NCBI GenBank assembly: GCA_018136815.1
Contig: CM030937.1
Span: 2,655,820 to 2,719,819, forward strand
Length of the DNA: 64,000 nt
Source: Isochrysis galbana
Lineage: Eukaryota > Haptophyta > Isochrysidales > Isochrysidaceae
Direction of reading: 5' to 3'
Under the pieces are notes generated by a model. The model was given only the letters and a program-made list of their open reading frames with translations, was not told the DNA's origin and made no database searches. A program made the position numbers and the translations under genes. Of the stretch, positions 41,511 to 51,722 are shown piece after piece. The first letter of the stretch is position 1. The number at the start of each line of letters is the position of its first letter.

Positions 41511-41938
41511 ATACCGCAAGGGGGCCTTTCCCCCCCGCGCGGAACGCCTCCGCCTCCGCTCCTCGCTCCTCCGCGTCCTGCGTCCTACGCATACGTAGGC
41601 CGCCGCCGCCGCTGCCCTCTCTCCTCCCCTCGTCCGATGGCGAGCCGCTATCGGTGTTCACAACCCCAAGCCCACGCACGCGTCGCGATCCGCGCGCGTG
41701 GTGGTGTGGTGGTGGTGGCCGCTGTCCCGCGCGCACGCCGCGCTCGAGCGCGCCTGTTCCTGCGCGCACGCGCGCACGCCGCGCTCGCGCGCGCCGCGCA
41801 CGGGCGGCCCCCAGCCCCAGCCCCACTCTAAAAAAACAGTGGCATAAATGGAGGGCGTTTGAAAAACAGTGAAAAACACTGTTTTTGGCCTCCGAAAAAA
41901 AACACTGTTTCTGTCTTTCACAGCTAGGGTTGCAAACT
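41511..41938 (+). repeat. AAAAACAGCTGTTTTT repeat family, right part and second copy
   Basis: CCTTTCCCCCCCGCGCGGAACGC through GCGAGCCGCTATCGGTGTTC aligns with the reverse complement of 49250-49405. The segment 41826-41938 has further CAGTG/CACTG runs and ends TTTCACAGCTAGGG, like another copy of the family's edge. No gene. Confidence 0.75.
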
Positions 41939-42124
41939 CCCATTTTTGGGGTGCCCCGCACCTCCCCCACTGTGAAAATCGGACCGTGAAGCTCAGATAT
42001 ATTCGGACCCCACATTTTCTCTCGGGGGTCGTATGCGCATGCGCAGGCCCTCTCATACTACTACTACTACTACTACTATAGAAACCTCGAACACTCCGAG
42101 GCTTCCTCCGGGCTCATCACCACT

Positions 42125-42400
42125 CTCTCTCTCTTCTCTCTGATGATGATGCGGGGGGGGGCGGGGGGGGGGGGGGGGGGGGGGAGCGAGCGCCTCCCCC
42201 CCCCCGCCCCGCCAGACAAGAACACCAGCAGATCTCAGAGGAGAGGAAGGGAGAGAGGCAACCCCATCCTGCATCACCTTGGAGAGGCTCTCTACTACCT
42301 GAATCTGCTCCACTCTCCCTCTCTCTCTCCTCAGTCTTCCTCCTCGCGCTCTCCCTGCCTCCCCCGCCTCCCCCGCCTCCCCCACCCCCCGCGCGCACGC
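42125..42400 (+). promoter_or_regulatory. Pyrimidine-rich upstream region of membrane-protein gene
   Basis: 42310-42390 is CTCCACTCTCCCTCTCTC.. followed by repeated CCCCGCCTC, immediately before the start codon; 42150-42183 is poly-G. A CCTTCAG acceptor-like site at 42409-42415 suggests a 5'UTR intron. Confidence 0.4.
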
Positions 42401-42417
42401 CGCGGCCACCTTCAGTG

Positions 42418-43275
42418 ATGAGCGAGCTCGAGAGGAGGGGGCAGCCAACGGGCGCACTGGTTCGTGTGCCCACACCGGGGCCAAGATTCTTCACTGCCAT
42501 TGCGTGGTGGGCATTTGGTCTTTACGCCCTTCATTTTGCCTCGGCGCCCTACACGCCCACGCCGATGGAGGAACAGCGTTACAACGAGCTTATGTCAGCA
42601 GCTGTCTTTAGCGAAGAAGCGCGACAAGCCGAGCGCAACCTGATTCTGGCCCAACGCGCATTCGACGAGGTGCATGTCTGGGGCTGGCGCTTCCGCTCTC
42701 CCTACGCGCAGCTCGTGCCCGAGCGCCGAGCTATCCTGGACCAAGCGATAGCAGACTTCCGTCATGCAAGCTCACGTCGCGATGCGCTCGTTTCTGAAGC
42801 TAAGTCGACCGTCGGGATCTGGAGTCCGCACGGTGTCGCCGACGTGCGCGAGACGTTTTGGAGAGATTTCGAATGGGGCAAGGATTTCGCGAAGAGGATG
42901 TCCTTCTGGGACATCGTGTTTGGTATCGGTGGTTCCAACCGGGATGACGAGCTGGCCATAGTGTTGCTTCGATGGCTTGGGCAAATCTTGATGAACTTCA
43001 CGGTCGGGTTCGCATCTGCACTCGTCTCCTTCACCTTCTCGCTGGTCTACCTCATTTGGGAATACAAGACAGGTCTTTTATCTGGCGTCGTCTTCTTTGC
43101 CATCGCCATCACTGGTGCATCAGCAGTGGTAGCAGTGGTGATTTCAGGCATGTACTCCACAGCGGTGGGCGGCGTGTACCTCATCGCAAGGAGTGCGCAA
43201 CAGGCCCGGCTACAGGATCGCGCTGGAAGGCAGCCGCGATATGTTCGCAATCATCACTACGGTCACGTAGATTAG
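42418..43275 (+). CDS. Multi-pass membrane protein, hypothetical
   Basis: 285 residues from ATG 42418, no intron. A first membrane segment spans about residues 23-43 (FFTAIAWWAFGLYALHFASA). A soluble stretch of about 140 residues, with helix-forming EEARQAERNLILAQRAF and WGWRFRSPYAQLVP, follows. Two or three hydrophobic segments lie at about 183-245 (MNFTVGFASALVSFTFSLVY; LLSGVVFFAIAITGASAVVA). The tail is basic and tyrosine-containing. No named family is recognised, although the clean Trp-rich soluble region suggests conservation. It probably resides in an internal membrane or the plasma membrane. Confidence 0.75.
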   Translation: MSELERRGQPTGALVRVPTPGPRFFTAIAWWAFGLYALHFASAPYTPTPMEEQRYNELMSAAVFSEEARQAERNLILAQRAFDEVHVWGWRFRSPYAQLVPERRAILDQAIADFRHASSRRDALVSEAKSTVGIWSPHGVADVRETFWRDFEWGKDFAKRMSFWDIVFGIGGSNRDDELAIVLLRWLGQILMNFTVGFASALVSFTFSLVYLIWEYKTGLLSGVVFFAIAITGASAVVAVVISGMYSTAVGGVYLIARSAQQARLQDRAGRQPRYVRNHHYGHVD

Positions 43276-43511
43276 GCTTGCCACCCACTATCAACAATGT
43301 TGTTTGTCGGTTCTCTCATGTGTAGATCCGGATGCCCTTATCTCTAATGATGCAGGCCATGGCAAAGCAGATGGCGTACGCTGCTGTTAGGATCGATGTG
43401 TGTCTGAGGCAGCTGGAGCGGCGGAGCCCATGCAGGCATACGGGATCGTCCAGCAACAATAGGAGGGAGACATTACATATGCGATCTCACTCATAGACAA
43501 GGAGTATGGTC

Positions 43512-43601
43512 TTGCGCTCGCCTAGCTCTTAGAGCTGCACGTGTACACAATGAGAATTGCGCTCGCCTAGCTCTTGGAGTTGCACGTGTACACAATGAGA
43601 A
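43512..43601 (+). repeat. Two 45-bp tandem units
   Basis: TTGCGCTCGCCTAGCTCTT..AG.TGCACGTGTACACAATGAGAA at 43512-43556 and 43557-43601, directly abutting the A-run edge of the next element. Confidence 0.9.
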
Positions 43602-44486
43602 AAAAACATCTGAAGATTCTGGGCTAACACCTACTAGGTCTAGGTTTCCCCCTACCTCTCTACTGACTATTGACATCGCCCTTATCTAGTATCTTCCGCA
43701 CCTCTCCCCTTCCCCCGTCGTTCTTCGTCCCTTTTTCTTCGGTCTTCGTTTTCTGGGGTCCGACCCAGTTGCGCTTCCTTTGGCCTGGTTCAGAATCAGA
43801 ATGTGGAGTCCAAGGCATCACTAGAATACTTCTCCGTATTCGAATACTGAGTACAATACAACGCTTTTGAGGTGTATTCGTACTGTGAGTACTCCGCGCT
43901 TTGAGTATTCGTACTCATTCATGAGTACAACGTACAACAGCAAAAAAAAGGCCGTATTCAGTATTGCAGTAGTATTCGAGTACTTTGGCGTATCTGGCCA
44001 CTGACTGGCGTGCCTGCTGTCCGGACGGCGCGACGCGCGATGAGCGTCCGTAAGCCGCGCCACCAGCCTCTACTACACTAGCTTATTACACTAGTTCAGG
44101 TCTCAAACAAACAAAGCGCGAGGGTAATAGTACTCCACACATAGCACATAGGTACACAGCACACAGCACACAGTAGGCGGTACATGTGACATGTGCACAC
44201 CGAAGCCGACCGCCGACCACGACCACCAATGACCTGATCGCAACAAGACACAAAACACAAATACGTGCACACATACAAGCCTTACTTAGTTAGGACAAAG
44301 AAAGGCAATGCACGACAAAATTCGGATTAGGATTCATTGCCGTTGTACCCGGAAAGCGAAAAAGAAGAGGAATGGAGGGGGGCAGGGGAGGAGGTGGAGG
44401 GAGGGAAGTTAAGGGCGGTGTAGACATGGAAACAGGGAAGCCCTGAGATAGTAGGTGTGTAGCCCAGAATCTTCAGATGTTTTTTT
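43600..44486. mobile_element. Segment between inverted copies of the CATCTGAAGATTC terminus
   Basis: The left edge AAAAAACATCTGAAGATTCT then GGGCTAACACCTACTA is mirrored at the right edge (44450-44486), in whose complement the same words occur. The similarity extends about 150 bp inward. It may be one element with long terminal inverted repeats, or two oppositely oriented insertions of one retroposon. The interior (43815-43990) has many GTATTCG and GAGTAC words and no gene. Confidence 0.55.
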
Positions 44487-44584
44487 CGGTATGTCCCATA
44501 TTCGACGGAGCGCGACCTAACGACCTAACCCTAACCCTCCGACCTCCACGGCTTTGTCTTCTTTGGGGGGGAGGGGCGTCAATG

Positions 44585-44790
44585 GTAGGGGCAGGGGGTC
44601 GGGAGGAGAAAGTCAAAGTCTCTCGGGGCCCCATGGGAGGGAGGGGGGGGGCGGAGGAAAAAACCGAACCTGAGGGCTTATTTCAGGCCCTCCAGCCGGG
44701 CGCCATGGACGCGGGGAGGGGGAGTGGAGAGAGGGGCTCGTTCATGCCCTACACCATGGCTGAGCTAAGTATACACTTAGTGGCTGCTCA
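44585..44790 (-). repeat. Family A terminus, minus orientation
   Basis: GGAGTGGAGAGAGGGGCTCG then CTAAGTATACACTTAG is the diverged mirror of the 24078 and 37014 copies. Confidence 0.55.
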
Positions 44791-45261
44791 AGTATTGTCG
44801 TCACATGCACACCGGCATTGAATCACAAGCAAGTCGAAAAGCCAAAGAGAATGGCTCTCTCCGCAAAGCCCGATGGGCGGCTCACTTCATATCCGGAAGG
44901 ACACACTTGAAGAGGGCCAGAGAGCGGAGAGCGAGGGCGCAGTGGTGCATGCAAATGCAAACTTCATATTGAGTCGTGCCCATGGAAGCGATAGGCCGGC
45001 ATATTTCTTACTGGGCTCCCACAAAGGCACGAACGAAAAGGCCAAGACTCCCAGAAACCTTCTTGTATGAGGCAGTGCGTGAACCCCACCAAGAGCAAGA
45101 CCATAGTTGAGCCATGTCCTATTCTTCGCGTGTACCGATGAAGTCAAGGTAGAAAATAGAAAATCGACACGATGACAACGCCTTGTACTCGAAGTGGCCG
45201 TACATGTGCAGTCTGAAAGCCTGTCGTCAGCGAATACTTCCTCACGCTTGCAAATCATCCA
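44791..45261. other. Region downstream of LSM6
   Basis: No gene recognised; the part next to 45262 is the likely LSM6 3'UTR. Confidence 0.4.
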
Positions 45262-45731
45262 TCACGCTTTCCGCTTTTGTGTACTAATGTACAAGACTGC
45301 ATGGTGGTGGTCAATTGGGTGTCAATGAGCTGTCGTCGATACTGTGGCGGGGAGTGGCTGAACAAATGTAGTATGCACTTGCATTTCAAATGTCAAAACC
45401 TGCCCGCGTTTCGTGCTCACCATTATTGCCACGGATAAAGGCGTCCCCATACTTAGCCTTAAGCTGGCCATTCACATACTCCTCCGTCTGCTCCATGGCG
45501 ATGTTCATGAACCCGTCAAGACACGCTAGGACGCCTGCGATCGAGACATTCGTGCGCAGTGAATGGAGGGGTCGTGACAAAGCGGATCCACCGCGAGCAC
45601 TTTCTACCCATGTGATAGGAAGCCAGCTCACCTCGGTAGTCGACGCCAGAGTTGAGCTTGACGACAACCGGACGGCCCAGCACATTCTTGAGAAAGGCGG
45701 ACGGATTGGAGGCGTTGGGATCCTTGGACAT
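45262..45731 (-). CDS. LSM6: U6 snRNA-associated Sm-like protein LSm6
   Basis: Three predicted exons, 45731-45632, 45534-45421 and 45296-45262, join to 82 residues. Both donors are GTGAGC, and the last exon is only 35 nt after an ATGCAG acceptor. The Sm1 motif is GRPVVVKLNSGVDYRGVLAC through DGFMNIAME; the Sm2 motif FIRGNNVLYIS spans the final junction, after which the chain ends TQKRKA. Length and every motif agree with LSm6. It is one of seven subunits of the LSm rings that bind the U6 snRNA 3' end in splicing (nucleus) and decapping substrates in mRNA decay (cytoplasm). A pyrimidine tract lies on its coding strand about 70 bp upstream. Confidence 0.95.
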
Positions 45732-45900
45732 GCTGCCGATCGCGCCGCCTGCAAGCGGTCAAGCCGGCATCAGGCATAAGACAGCATAGCAGAGAGACGG
45801 TGAGGGGGGGGGGAGAGGGCAGGCGAACCCGCGCGGCGCCCGAGCGAGTCGACGATGAGCCAATCGATGTTTTGTTATAAAATTAAATAAATCCCCTGTC

Positions 45901-46056
45901 AGAGTTGGAGTTTTCTTGTTATCCTGGTTTAATCCTAGTGCTGAGGGACCGTGCCTCATCGGCAACGGAGCCCCTCCCCCGCGATGGGGGTGTGCGCGGT
46001 TGGTGCATGGCTCGTCCGGTGCATGTGGCTAGGGATGCTAGCCAACAAGACCTTCT
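45901..46056 (+). repeat. Dispersed repeat, copy 2
   Basis: Matches 587-770 in the same orientation, with small indels around the GACCGT block. 46057-46257 shows nothing further. Confidence 0.75.
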
Positions 46057-46257
46057 ACGAGACCACGAACTATACAATTTACAATTTCTAATTCTAACTT
46101 CTAATAACGTCTAACGTTAGCCCGGTCACTCACTCATTTTAACCACTATTTCCCACCTCCACCTCCCCTGGGTGTCCAAGGATTCCTTAGGGTCCCCTCC
46201 TACCTGCCCCGGCAACTCCCTCCCCCCTCCGAACGACCCCCTCCCGCCCCACAAACC

Positions 46258-46510
46258 ACAAAGGGCAATGGTAGGGCGGTCAAACAGTGTTTTTTTATTA
46301 GGGGTGAAAAAATGACCATCTCAGAATTGAGGAAATTTGAGGATTTTTTTCGGGAGAAAGTTCCCAATACACCCAACTAGCACATATCCGGGGCCCATTA
46401 GGACCCGGACCCCCCCCTTGGGCCCCCACAACAAAACGTAATCGAAAACAGACAAAAGACGCTAAAATTTTTCTAAAATCGCAAAAGCTTGAAAAGCTCA
46501 ACTTCGAACC
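46258..46510 (+). repeat. Dispersed repeat preceding the 205-bp array, copy 1
   Basis: From GTAGGGCGGTCAAACAG through AATGACCATCTC, TTCCCAATACACCCAAC and CACAACAAAACGTAATCG to GAACCGATGCCGG. It is over 90 percent alike by eye to 63748-64000, including the junction into the tandem unit. Confidence 0.9.
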
Positions 46511-46971
46511 GATGCCGGGCGCGCTGCGTGCCCGTTTTCGACGATCCATCCGGATGGGGGACCCCACCAGATACCAAATACGCATAGCCCACCCGGATGG
46601 TCACGCCAATCTCGGGCAGGCCGCGCGCCGAACCCTCGTCGAAATCACCCATCCGCCGAGCCCATTGAACGTTGAGCCGTCGCCGAGGGAGGCCCGGAGA
46701 GCCCAACTTCGAACCGATGCCGGGCGCGCTGCGTGCCCGTTTTCGACGATCCATCCGGATGGGGGACCCCACCAGATACCAAATACGCATAGCCCACCCG
46801 GATGGTCACGCCAATCGGGCAGGCCGCGCGCCGAACCCTCGTCGAAATCACCCATCCGCCGAGCCCATTGAACGTTGAGCCGTCGCCGAGGGAGGCCCGG
46901 AGAGCCCAACTTCGAACCGATGCCGGGCGCGCTGCGTGCCCGTTTTCGACGATCCATCCGGATGGGGGACC
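46501..46971 (+). repeat. Tandem repeat, 205/203-bp units, 2.3 copies
   Basis: Units start at 46501, 46706 and 46909 with ACTTCGAACCGATGCCGGGC. The first unit differs from the second by a 2-bp deletion (CTCGGGCAGG versus CGGGCAGG). The third is truncated at GGATGGGGGAC. Open frames through it are not kept between units, so it is not a coding repeat. Confidence 0.92.
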
Positions 46972-47060
46972 TAGGCCCTGGCCAAAATGTCCGGACAGTC
47001 AACAGGACATTTGGGGCTGTTTGGCTAAAAGGACATGTCCCGAAATGTCCCGGGACATTT
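46972..47060. repeat. GGACATTT / AAATGTCC palindromic cluster
   Basis: GGACAT, AAATGTCC and GGGACATTTGGG words occur at least five times in 75 bp, in both orientations, with the perfect palindrome AAATGTCCCGGGACATTT at 47045-47062. Confidence 0.6.
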
Positions 47061-47425
47061 GGGTGAGCCCTGGGGGGTGGGGAGCGCGAAAATGCGCGCG
47101 GGAAACGTTTTACTAGTAGAACACTCTTGCCAGCATTTTGGGTGGGAAAACGGGAATCCTGATAGGTCAGTCGCCCTTTTTTGAGATGAAAAGGATCGTT
47201 TACGTAATATTCTGGTCTCTGGTCTCGGTCGCACCTCACAGCCGGAGCCACGGCGCGCTTGTGCGCCGGCGCCAGCAGAGGCATGGAGAGGGGTGAGGAG
47301 GCTGGCCCCCCTGCACTTGTGGGCGCCACCCGCGAGCGCGACTGACCCGCCCGCCTCCCGTCTCCCTTGTTCACGCAGGTCCGAGCTCGCGCGTGCGCTT
47401 GCGCCGCGCCACCAGGCAAAGCGAC

Positions 47426-49480
47426 ATGACGTCAACATCAACGTCGACGTCAGGGTCAGCGTCCTACCTCAACGACAACGACGAGGCCAACCAAACCGAC
47501 GACGACAACGACGACGACATTTTCGACGACGACGACGACGACAAGGAGGAGGAGGAGGAGGAGGAGGAGGACGGCGAGACCTTCCACCTGGGCATGACAG
47601 TGCAGTACAAGGACATGGGCACAGGGAAGATCATCGCGATGGGTAGGGGCACCCTCTACGGCGACAAGCAGGTGAAGGTCCTATTTCAGGACGACAAGAG
47701 CGGCAAAGAGACCATGAAGATCTGGGTCCACACCCAAGATCTCATCATCGAGGTGCGTCGCCAGCACCTCAACTGATGTTTGGAGGGGAGTCGAGGGTTT
47801 GCGTGTGCGCGTGTGCGATGTGCGCGATGTTGCGCCGCGTGTGCCCCCCCCCCCCCCCCCCCCCCCGCCACTTAGGAGGGCGACGACGACGACTGCCTGG
47901 AGGTCGACACGTCCATGGAGCATGAGGGCCCGCTGAAGGCTGTGCATGAGCGCGAAAGAGTAACGAGGAAACTCCCGCCCATGGGCAAGCGTTCGACGAG
48001 GTGCGGCGTGCGCAAGACCATTGAGCCGAAGAGAGTCTGCGCGGCCGACCGCGTAAGGAAGTTCCCCAACGAGACCTTGGAGGGAAAGAACAACCAGCGG
48101 CTCTTCTGCCGCTCGTGCGCCACCGAGCTCTCTCTGCGCATGAACAACCTCAAGTGCCATCTGAGCAGTAGGAAGCACCTGGAGAACGTGAAGGCGTACC
48201 GGGAGCGCCAGTCAAAAGACTCGGAGGTCAGCGCATTCATCTCCGACTTCTACACGGTCAACCCAGACGCGGCAGGTGGTTCGGTGGCTCCAGAGACGCA
48301 GCTCTTTCGCTGGACAATGGTTGATGCGCTCTTGCGGGCTGGGATCCCCCTCTCGAAAATAGATGAGCTACGGCCTGTTCTAGAGCTGGCAGGGCAACCT
48401 CTCACGGATAGCTCTCATATGCGGGACTTTGTGCCGAAGATTTTGAGTAAGGAGAAGGAGACTGTCATGGCTGAGCTGAAAGACAAGTACATATCTATCT
48501 CGTTCGACGGTACGACGAGGCTTGGCGAGGCTGTCGCCCTGTGTGCACGATTCATCCCAGCCGACTTCGCATGGGTGGGTAAGCGACTGATCTCGCTCAC
48601 GACGATCTCGAAGCATATGGATGGCATGGGACTATATCGCCACCTCTCCAGGACCCTCATGACAGAGCTATGCCTGGATGTTTCCCGGATCGTTGGCATA
48701 TCTCGTGACAGTTGTGCCACAAATGGTGTAGCCTGTAGGCAATTGCTCACCCTGTGTGAGAATGCTGTCGACCTGCTGTGCTCATCGCACACTCTCCAAC
48801 ACACCGGCGAGCATCTGGACCTCCGTACCGTGGAAGCATTCCTCACTCCTTGGCTAACACTCGTGTCTCACACGCAAGCTGCCCGTACGTTGTGGCAGAG
48901 TATGATGGGTCGCAGCATGAAGGGCTACTCGCGCACCCGGTGGTGGTCGCGCTGGGAAGTAATGCAAGACCTTGCGTCGAACTTTGGCCAGCTCGAATCA
49001 TTCATCGACCAGCTGGAACAAGGAGGCATAGGTAATGCCACGACGCAAGCATTGAAACAAGTGATCGCGACCAAGCGCGACGATCTGGAGATTGAGCTTG
49101 CCCTTGCCATGGACATGCACCCACTTTGCACAACGACGTACAGACTCGAAGGGGATGGGTTGGAGATCATCCTCGTCTACGACGCAATCGAGGAGCTCCG
49201 TGCCCGTGGGCGGCTGCTTGGCCAAAATAGTTCTGATCTTCCCAATGTGGCGTTGAACACCGATAGCGGCTCGCCATCGGCCGAGGGGAGGGGAGGGGCA
49301 GCGGCGGCGGCGCCCTACGTATGCGTAGGACGGAAGACGCGGAGGCGGAGGAGCGGAGGCGGAGGCGTTCCGCGCGCGGGGGGGAAAGGCCCCCCTGCGG
49401 TATATGTGGCCCCACTGTTTTTCGTTTTTCGCACTGTTTTTTACTGTTTTTTTTCGATTCCCAAAAACAGCTGTTTTTAA
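47426..49480 (+). CDS. BED zinc-finger / hAT transposase-like protein, 3' end replaced by repeat
   Basis: Exons 47426-47752 and 47876-49480 join in phase 0 through an intron with a GTGCGT donor and a 22-C tract before CTTAG. Residues 1-50 are Ser/Thr then an Asp/Glu run. Residues 52-109 form a small domain (FHLGMTVQYKDMGTGKIIAM, QVKVLFQDDKSGKETMKIWV). A BED-like finger follows at about residues 180-215 (FCRSCATEL...NNLKCHLSSRKHLEN). Then a hAT-type RNase-H-like core has ISFDGTTRLGEAVALCARF, GISRDSCATNGVACRQ and YSRTRWWSRWEVMQDL. From about 49248 the frame reads through an inserted dispersed repeat to the stop at 49480, so the hAT dimerisation tail is missing. It is a dead or domesticated transposase. 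Confidence 0.65.
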
Positions 49481-49528
49481 TGTCTTTCTACACCTCACCC
49501 GCTGTCTTTCATCTTTCACATCTAGGAG
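49248..49528 (-). repeat. AAAAACAGCTGTTTTT repeat family, uninterrupted copy
   Basis: Reads, in reverse complement, CCTAGATGTGAAAG...CAGCTGTTTTTGGGAATCG...ATACCGCAGGGGGGC...GCGAGCCGCTATCGGTGTTC. It proves the original order of the split copy at 40446-41660. It has replaced the 3' end of the hAT-like gene. Confidence 0.85.
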
Positions 49529-49890
49529 CGTCAGCGAGCTGACTAGGCTAAGTGGGGCTCGAGGCCCTCCTATGTATTTTCATAGTCAAGCCCTAAAAGC
49601 GAGCAACCCTCGCAAGGAGGGGGAAATGCTGCGACTAGCGACTAGGTATCTACTACGGTTAAGTACTATGTGCAACTATGTAGTACTAGCATTCTAGCAT
49701 TGAATACGACACCGTCATGGCGGCGGCCAGAGCGAGCCGGTCCCGCTCAGCGTTCATCCGGCATGGCGGGATGCGGCCGGTGGCCGGTATAAAAATGTGG
49801 CGACCCTCCCGACCAGATTGCAGATTGGACCAAACAGCAGCCAAGACTTGGAGTGTGCCGAATGCGAGATGGAGACCTCTTGGCCCGCCG
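49529..49890. other. Intergenic region
   Basis: No gene recognised. Confidence 0.4.
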
Positions 49891-50515
49891 CCCTCCCCCC
49901 CCCCGGGGGGGGGGGGAGAATGAGATCTCCCCCCCCCCCCCCCCCCTCCGCCCTGTCCCCCGCGGGGAGAGTGCAGCTGCCACGACAGAAGAAGACGGGA
50001 CTCAAGTGTATGGCTACTTTACTTTGCTCTCCTCGCGTCAAGAAGTCTTCCTCGTGCTCGCCACCCCCCCCCCGCCTCTTGGAAGAGAGCTCTCGGCCCA
50101 GAAGGAGTTCTCCCCTTCATGGACGATTCCTCGCCTCCCCCCCCCCCCCCCCCCTGCCGCGCCCTCTCCGGCCCCCCCCCCCCCCCCCCTCCCCCCGCGC
50201 GCACAGGGCGCGGCTGCCCTCCTCGCCGGTGCAGCCAGCCGGCTTGGGACGGAGGTGGACGGATGAGCCAGATCTAGGCGTAAATGAGAGAGAGAGAGAA
50301 GAGGAGGGGAGGGGGGAGGGGGGGGGGGCGGCCGCCAGCGGCTCTGGCCGGACCTCCCTCCTCCTCCTCTCCTCCTCTCCTCTCCGCCCCATACCTCTCC
50401 TCCCTCCTCCCTCCCTCTCCCTCTCTACTCTATCTCTTACGAAAACACATCTCTCTCCATCGTCATCCGTCGCTCTCTCTCCCTCTCCACCCCCCCCTCT
50501 CTCCCCCTTGGGGGC
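49890..50515 (+). repeat. Pyrimidine-rich tract upstream of UBE2H
   Basis: Several poly-C runs (49898, 49930, 50135, 50175) and a CTCC/CTCT-rich stretch at 50350-50510, broken by a purine block at 50283-50330. Long frames here are Pro/Ser artefacts. Confidence 0.8.
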
Positions 50516-50581
50516 CTAACCGAGCCGGCGGGGCAGCCAAGCACACCGCCGTCGATAGAGCGGCCAGGCGACTGGAGGGCG

Positions 50582-51722
50582 ATGACGACGTCGGGCAAGC
50601 GCCGAGAGATGGACGTGATGAAGTTGTAAGCCGTCGGCTCCCGCCGCTCCGGCTGGCCTCCCCTCATCCAGCTGCCACCACCGATTCACCCCCCTTCCTC
50701 TCCCTCCCCCTCCCCCCAACCTTTCTTTTCCTCCCACCGCTTCCACCTCACAGGATGATGAGTGACTACGAGGTCAAACTGGTGGACGATAATCCGGCCG
50801 ATATGTTCGTTATCTTTCACGGGCCCAAAGACAGTGAGCTCCTACGCCCATCCTACTCTTCAAGGCGGAGCCTAACATGTCTCCTCGTGATGTCGATTTG
50901 CAGACTCCACTGACGGCATACCCACCCTGGTTTTGGCAGGCCTGTATGCCGGTGGCTCATGGAAAGTGCACGTCGAGCTTCCCGAAGGATACCCATACAA
51001 GTCACCATCCATCGGCTTCTGCAACCGCATGTTCCACCCCAATGTCGATGAGATGTGAGCACATCATGATTGCTTTGTGCCGCACAGAGTCTCCGGCCCA
51101 AAGGTAAAGCGGATAATTGCGGTCAGCCACACCCTCCGATTGGCATGTTCAGGTCAGGATCTGTTTGCTTGGATGTGATCAACCAGACCTGGTCGCCCAT
51201 GTTCGGTGAGCTCCTCATATCTTCTCCTCCTCTGTGCCGAAGATTCACACGAGGATGCAAACTCATGCTCACTATGCACGCGTCTCTGGGCACCACCTGC
51301 TTCACCTCATGACACATGCCTTGTGTACCCTTGAACAGATCTTCTGAATATCTTCGAGGTGTTTCTGCCCCAGCTCCTCCTCTACCCGAATGCAGCTGAT
51401 CCTCTAAATGGCGAGGCGGCAGCGTTGATGCTGCGTGAGCCCAAGCAATATGAGAGCCGGATCAAAGGTGAGGCTGGTAGAAGCGGCCTGCACATCACGT
51501 ACTTGTGGAATGTGACCGTGTCATGGTAGTCTGCGCAACACACAGCAAACCTCGTCCTTCTCGCATGGATTTTCAGAGTATGTTCTCAAGTACGGCCAGG
51601 CTGCCTCCATCGCTCAGAGCGGCAGTGGCAGTGACGACAATAGCGACAGCGACTCCGACTCGGAAGCCGAAGGGAGCGCTTCGACCTCCGCCTCAAGCTC
51701 GTGCTCTACATCTGTGGCCTAA
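50582..51722 (+). CDS. UBE2H: Ubiquitin-conjugating enzyme E2 H
   Basis: Six predicted exons, 50582-50625, 50754-50833, 50940-51054, 51153-51205, 51339-51467 and 51577-51722, give 188 residues; human UBE2H has 183. Donors are GTAAGC, three GTGAGC and GTGAGG. Starts [15 protein letters not shown] as in the family. The UBC core has [20 protein letters not shown], the HPN motif at 74-76 and the catalytic Cys85 in [33 protein letters not shown] completes it. The tail is the acidic Ser/Asp/Glu-rich extension typical of this E2. It accepts ubiquitin from E1 and passes it on with E3 partners such as the GID/CTLH ligase. Each exon junction restores a family motif, so the model is well supported. Confidence 0.95.

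Noticed and set aside
44520-44541. CCTAACCCTAACCCT, telomere-like
   Set aside because: Only two repeats inside transposon-rich DNA; not a telomere.
46601-47419. 272-codon frame across the 205-bp tandem units
   Set aside because: The units differ in length by 2 bp, so the frame is not maintained from unit to unit; no protein family matches.
50881-50939. A possible extra UBE2H exon after TTTGCAG at 50903
   Set aside because: Including it breaks the E2 core; joining 50833 to 50940 restores [11 protein letters not shown], aligned with the family.
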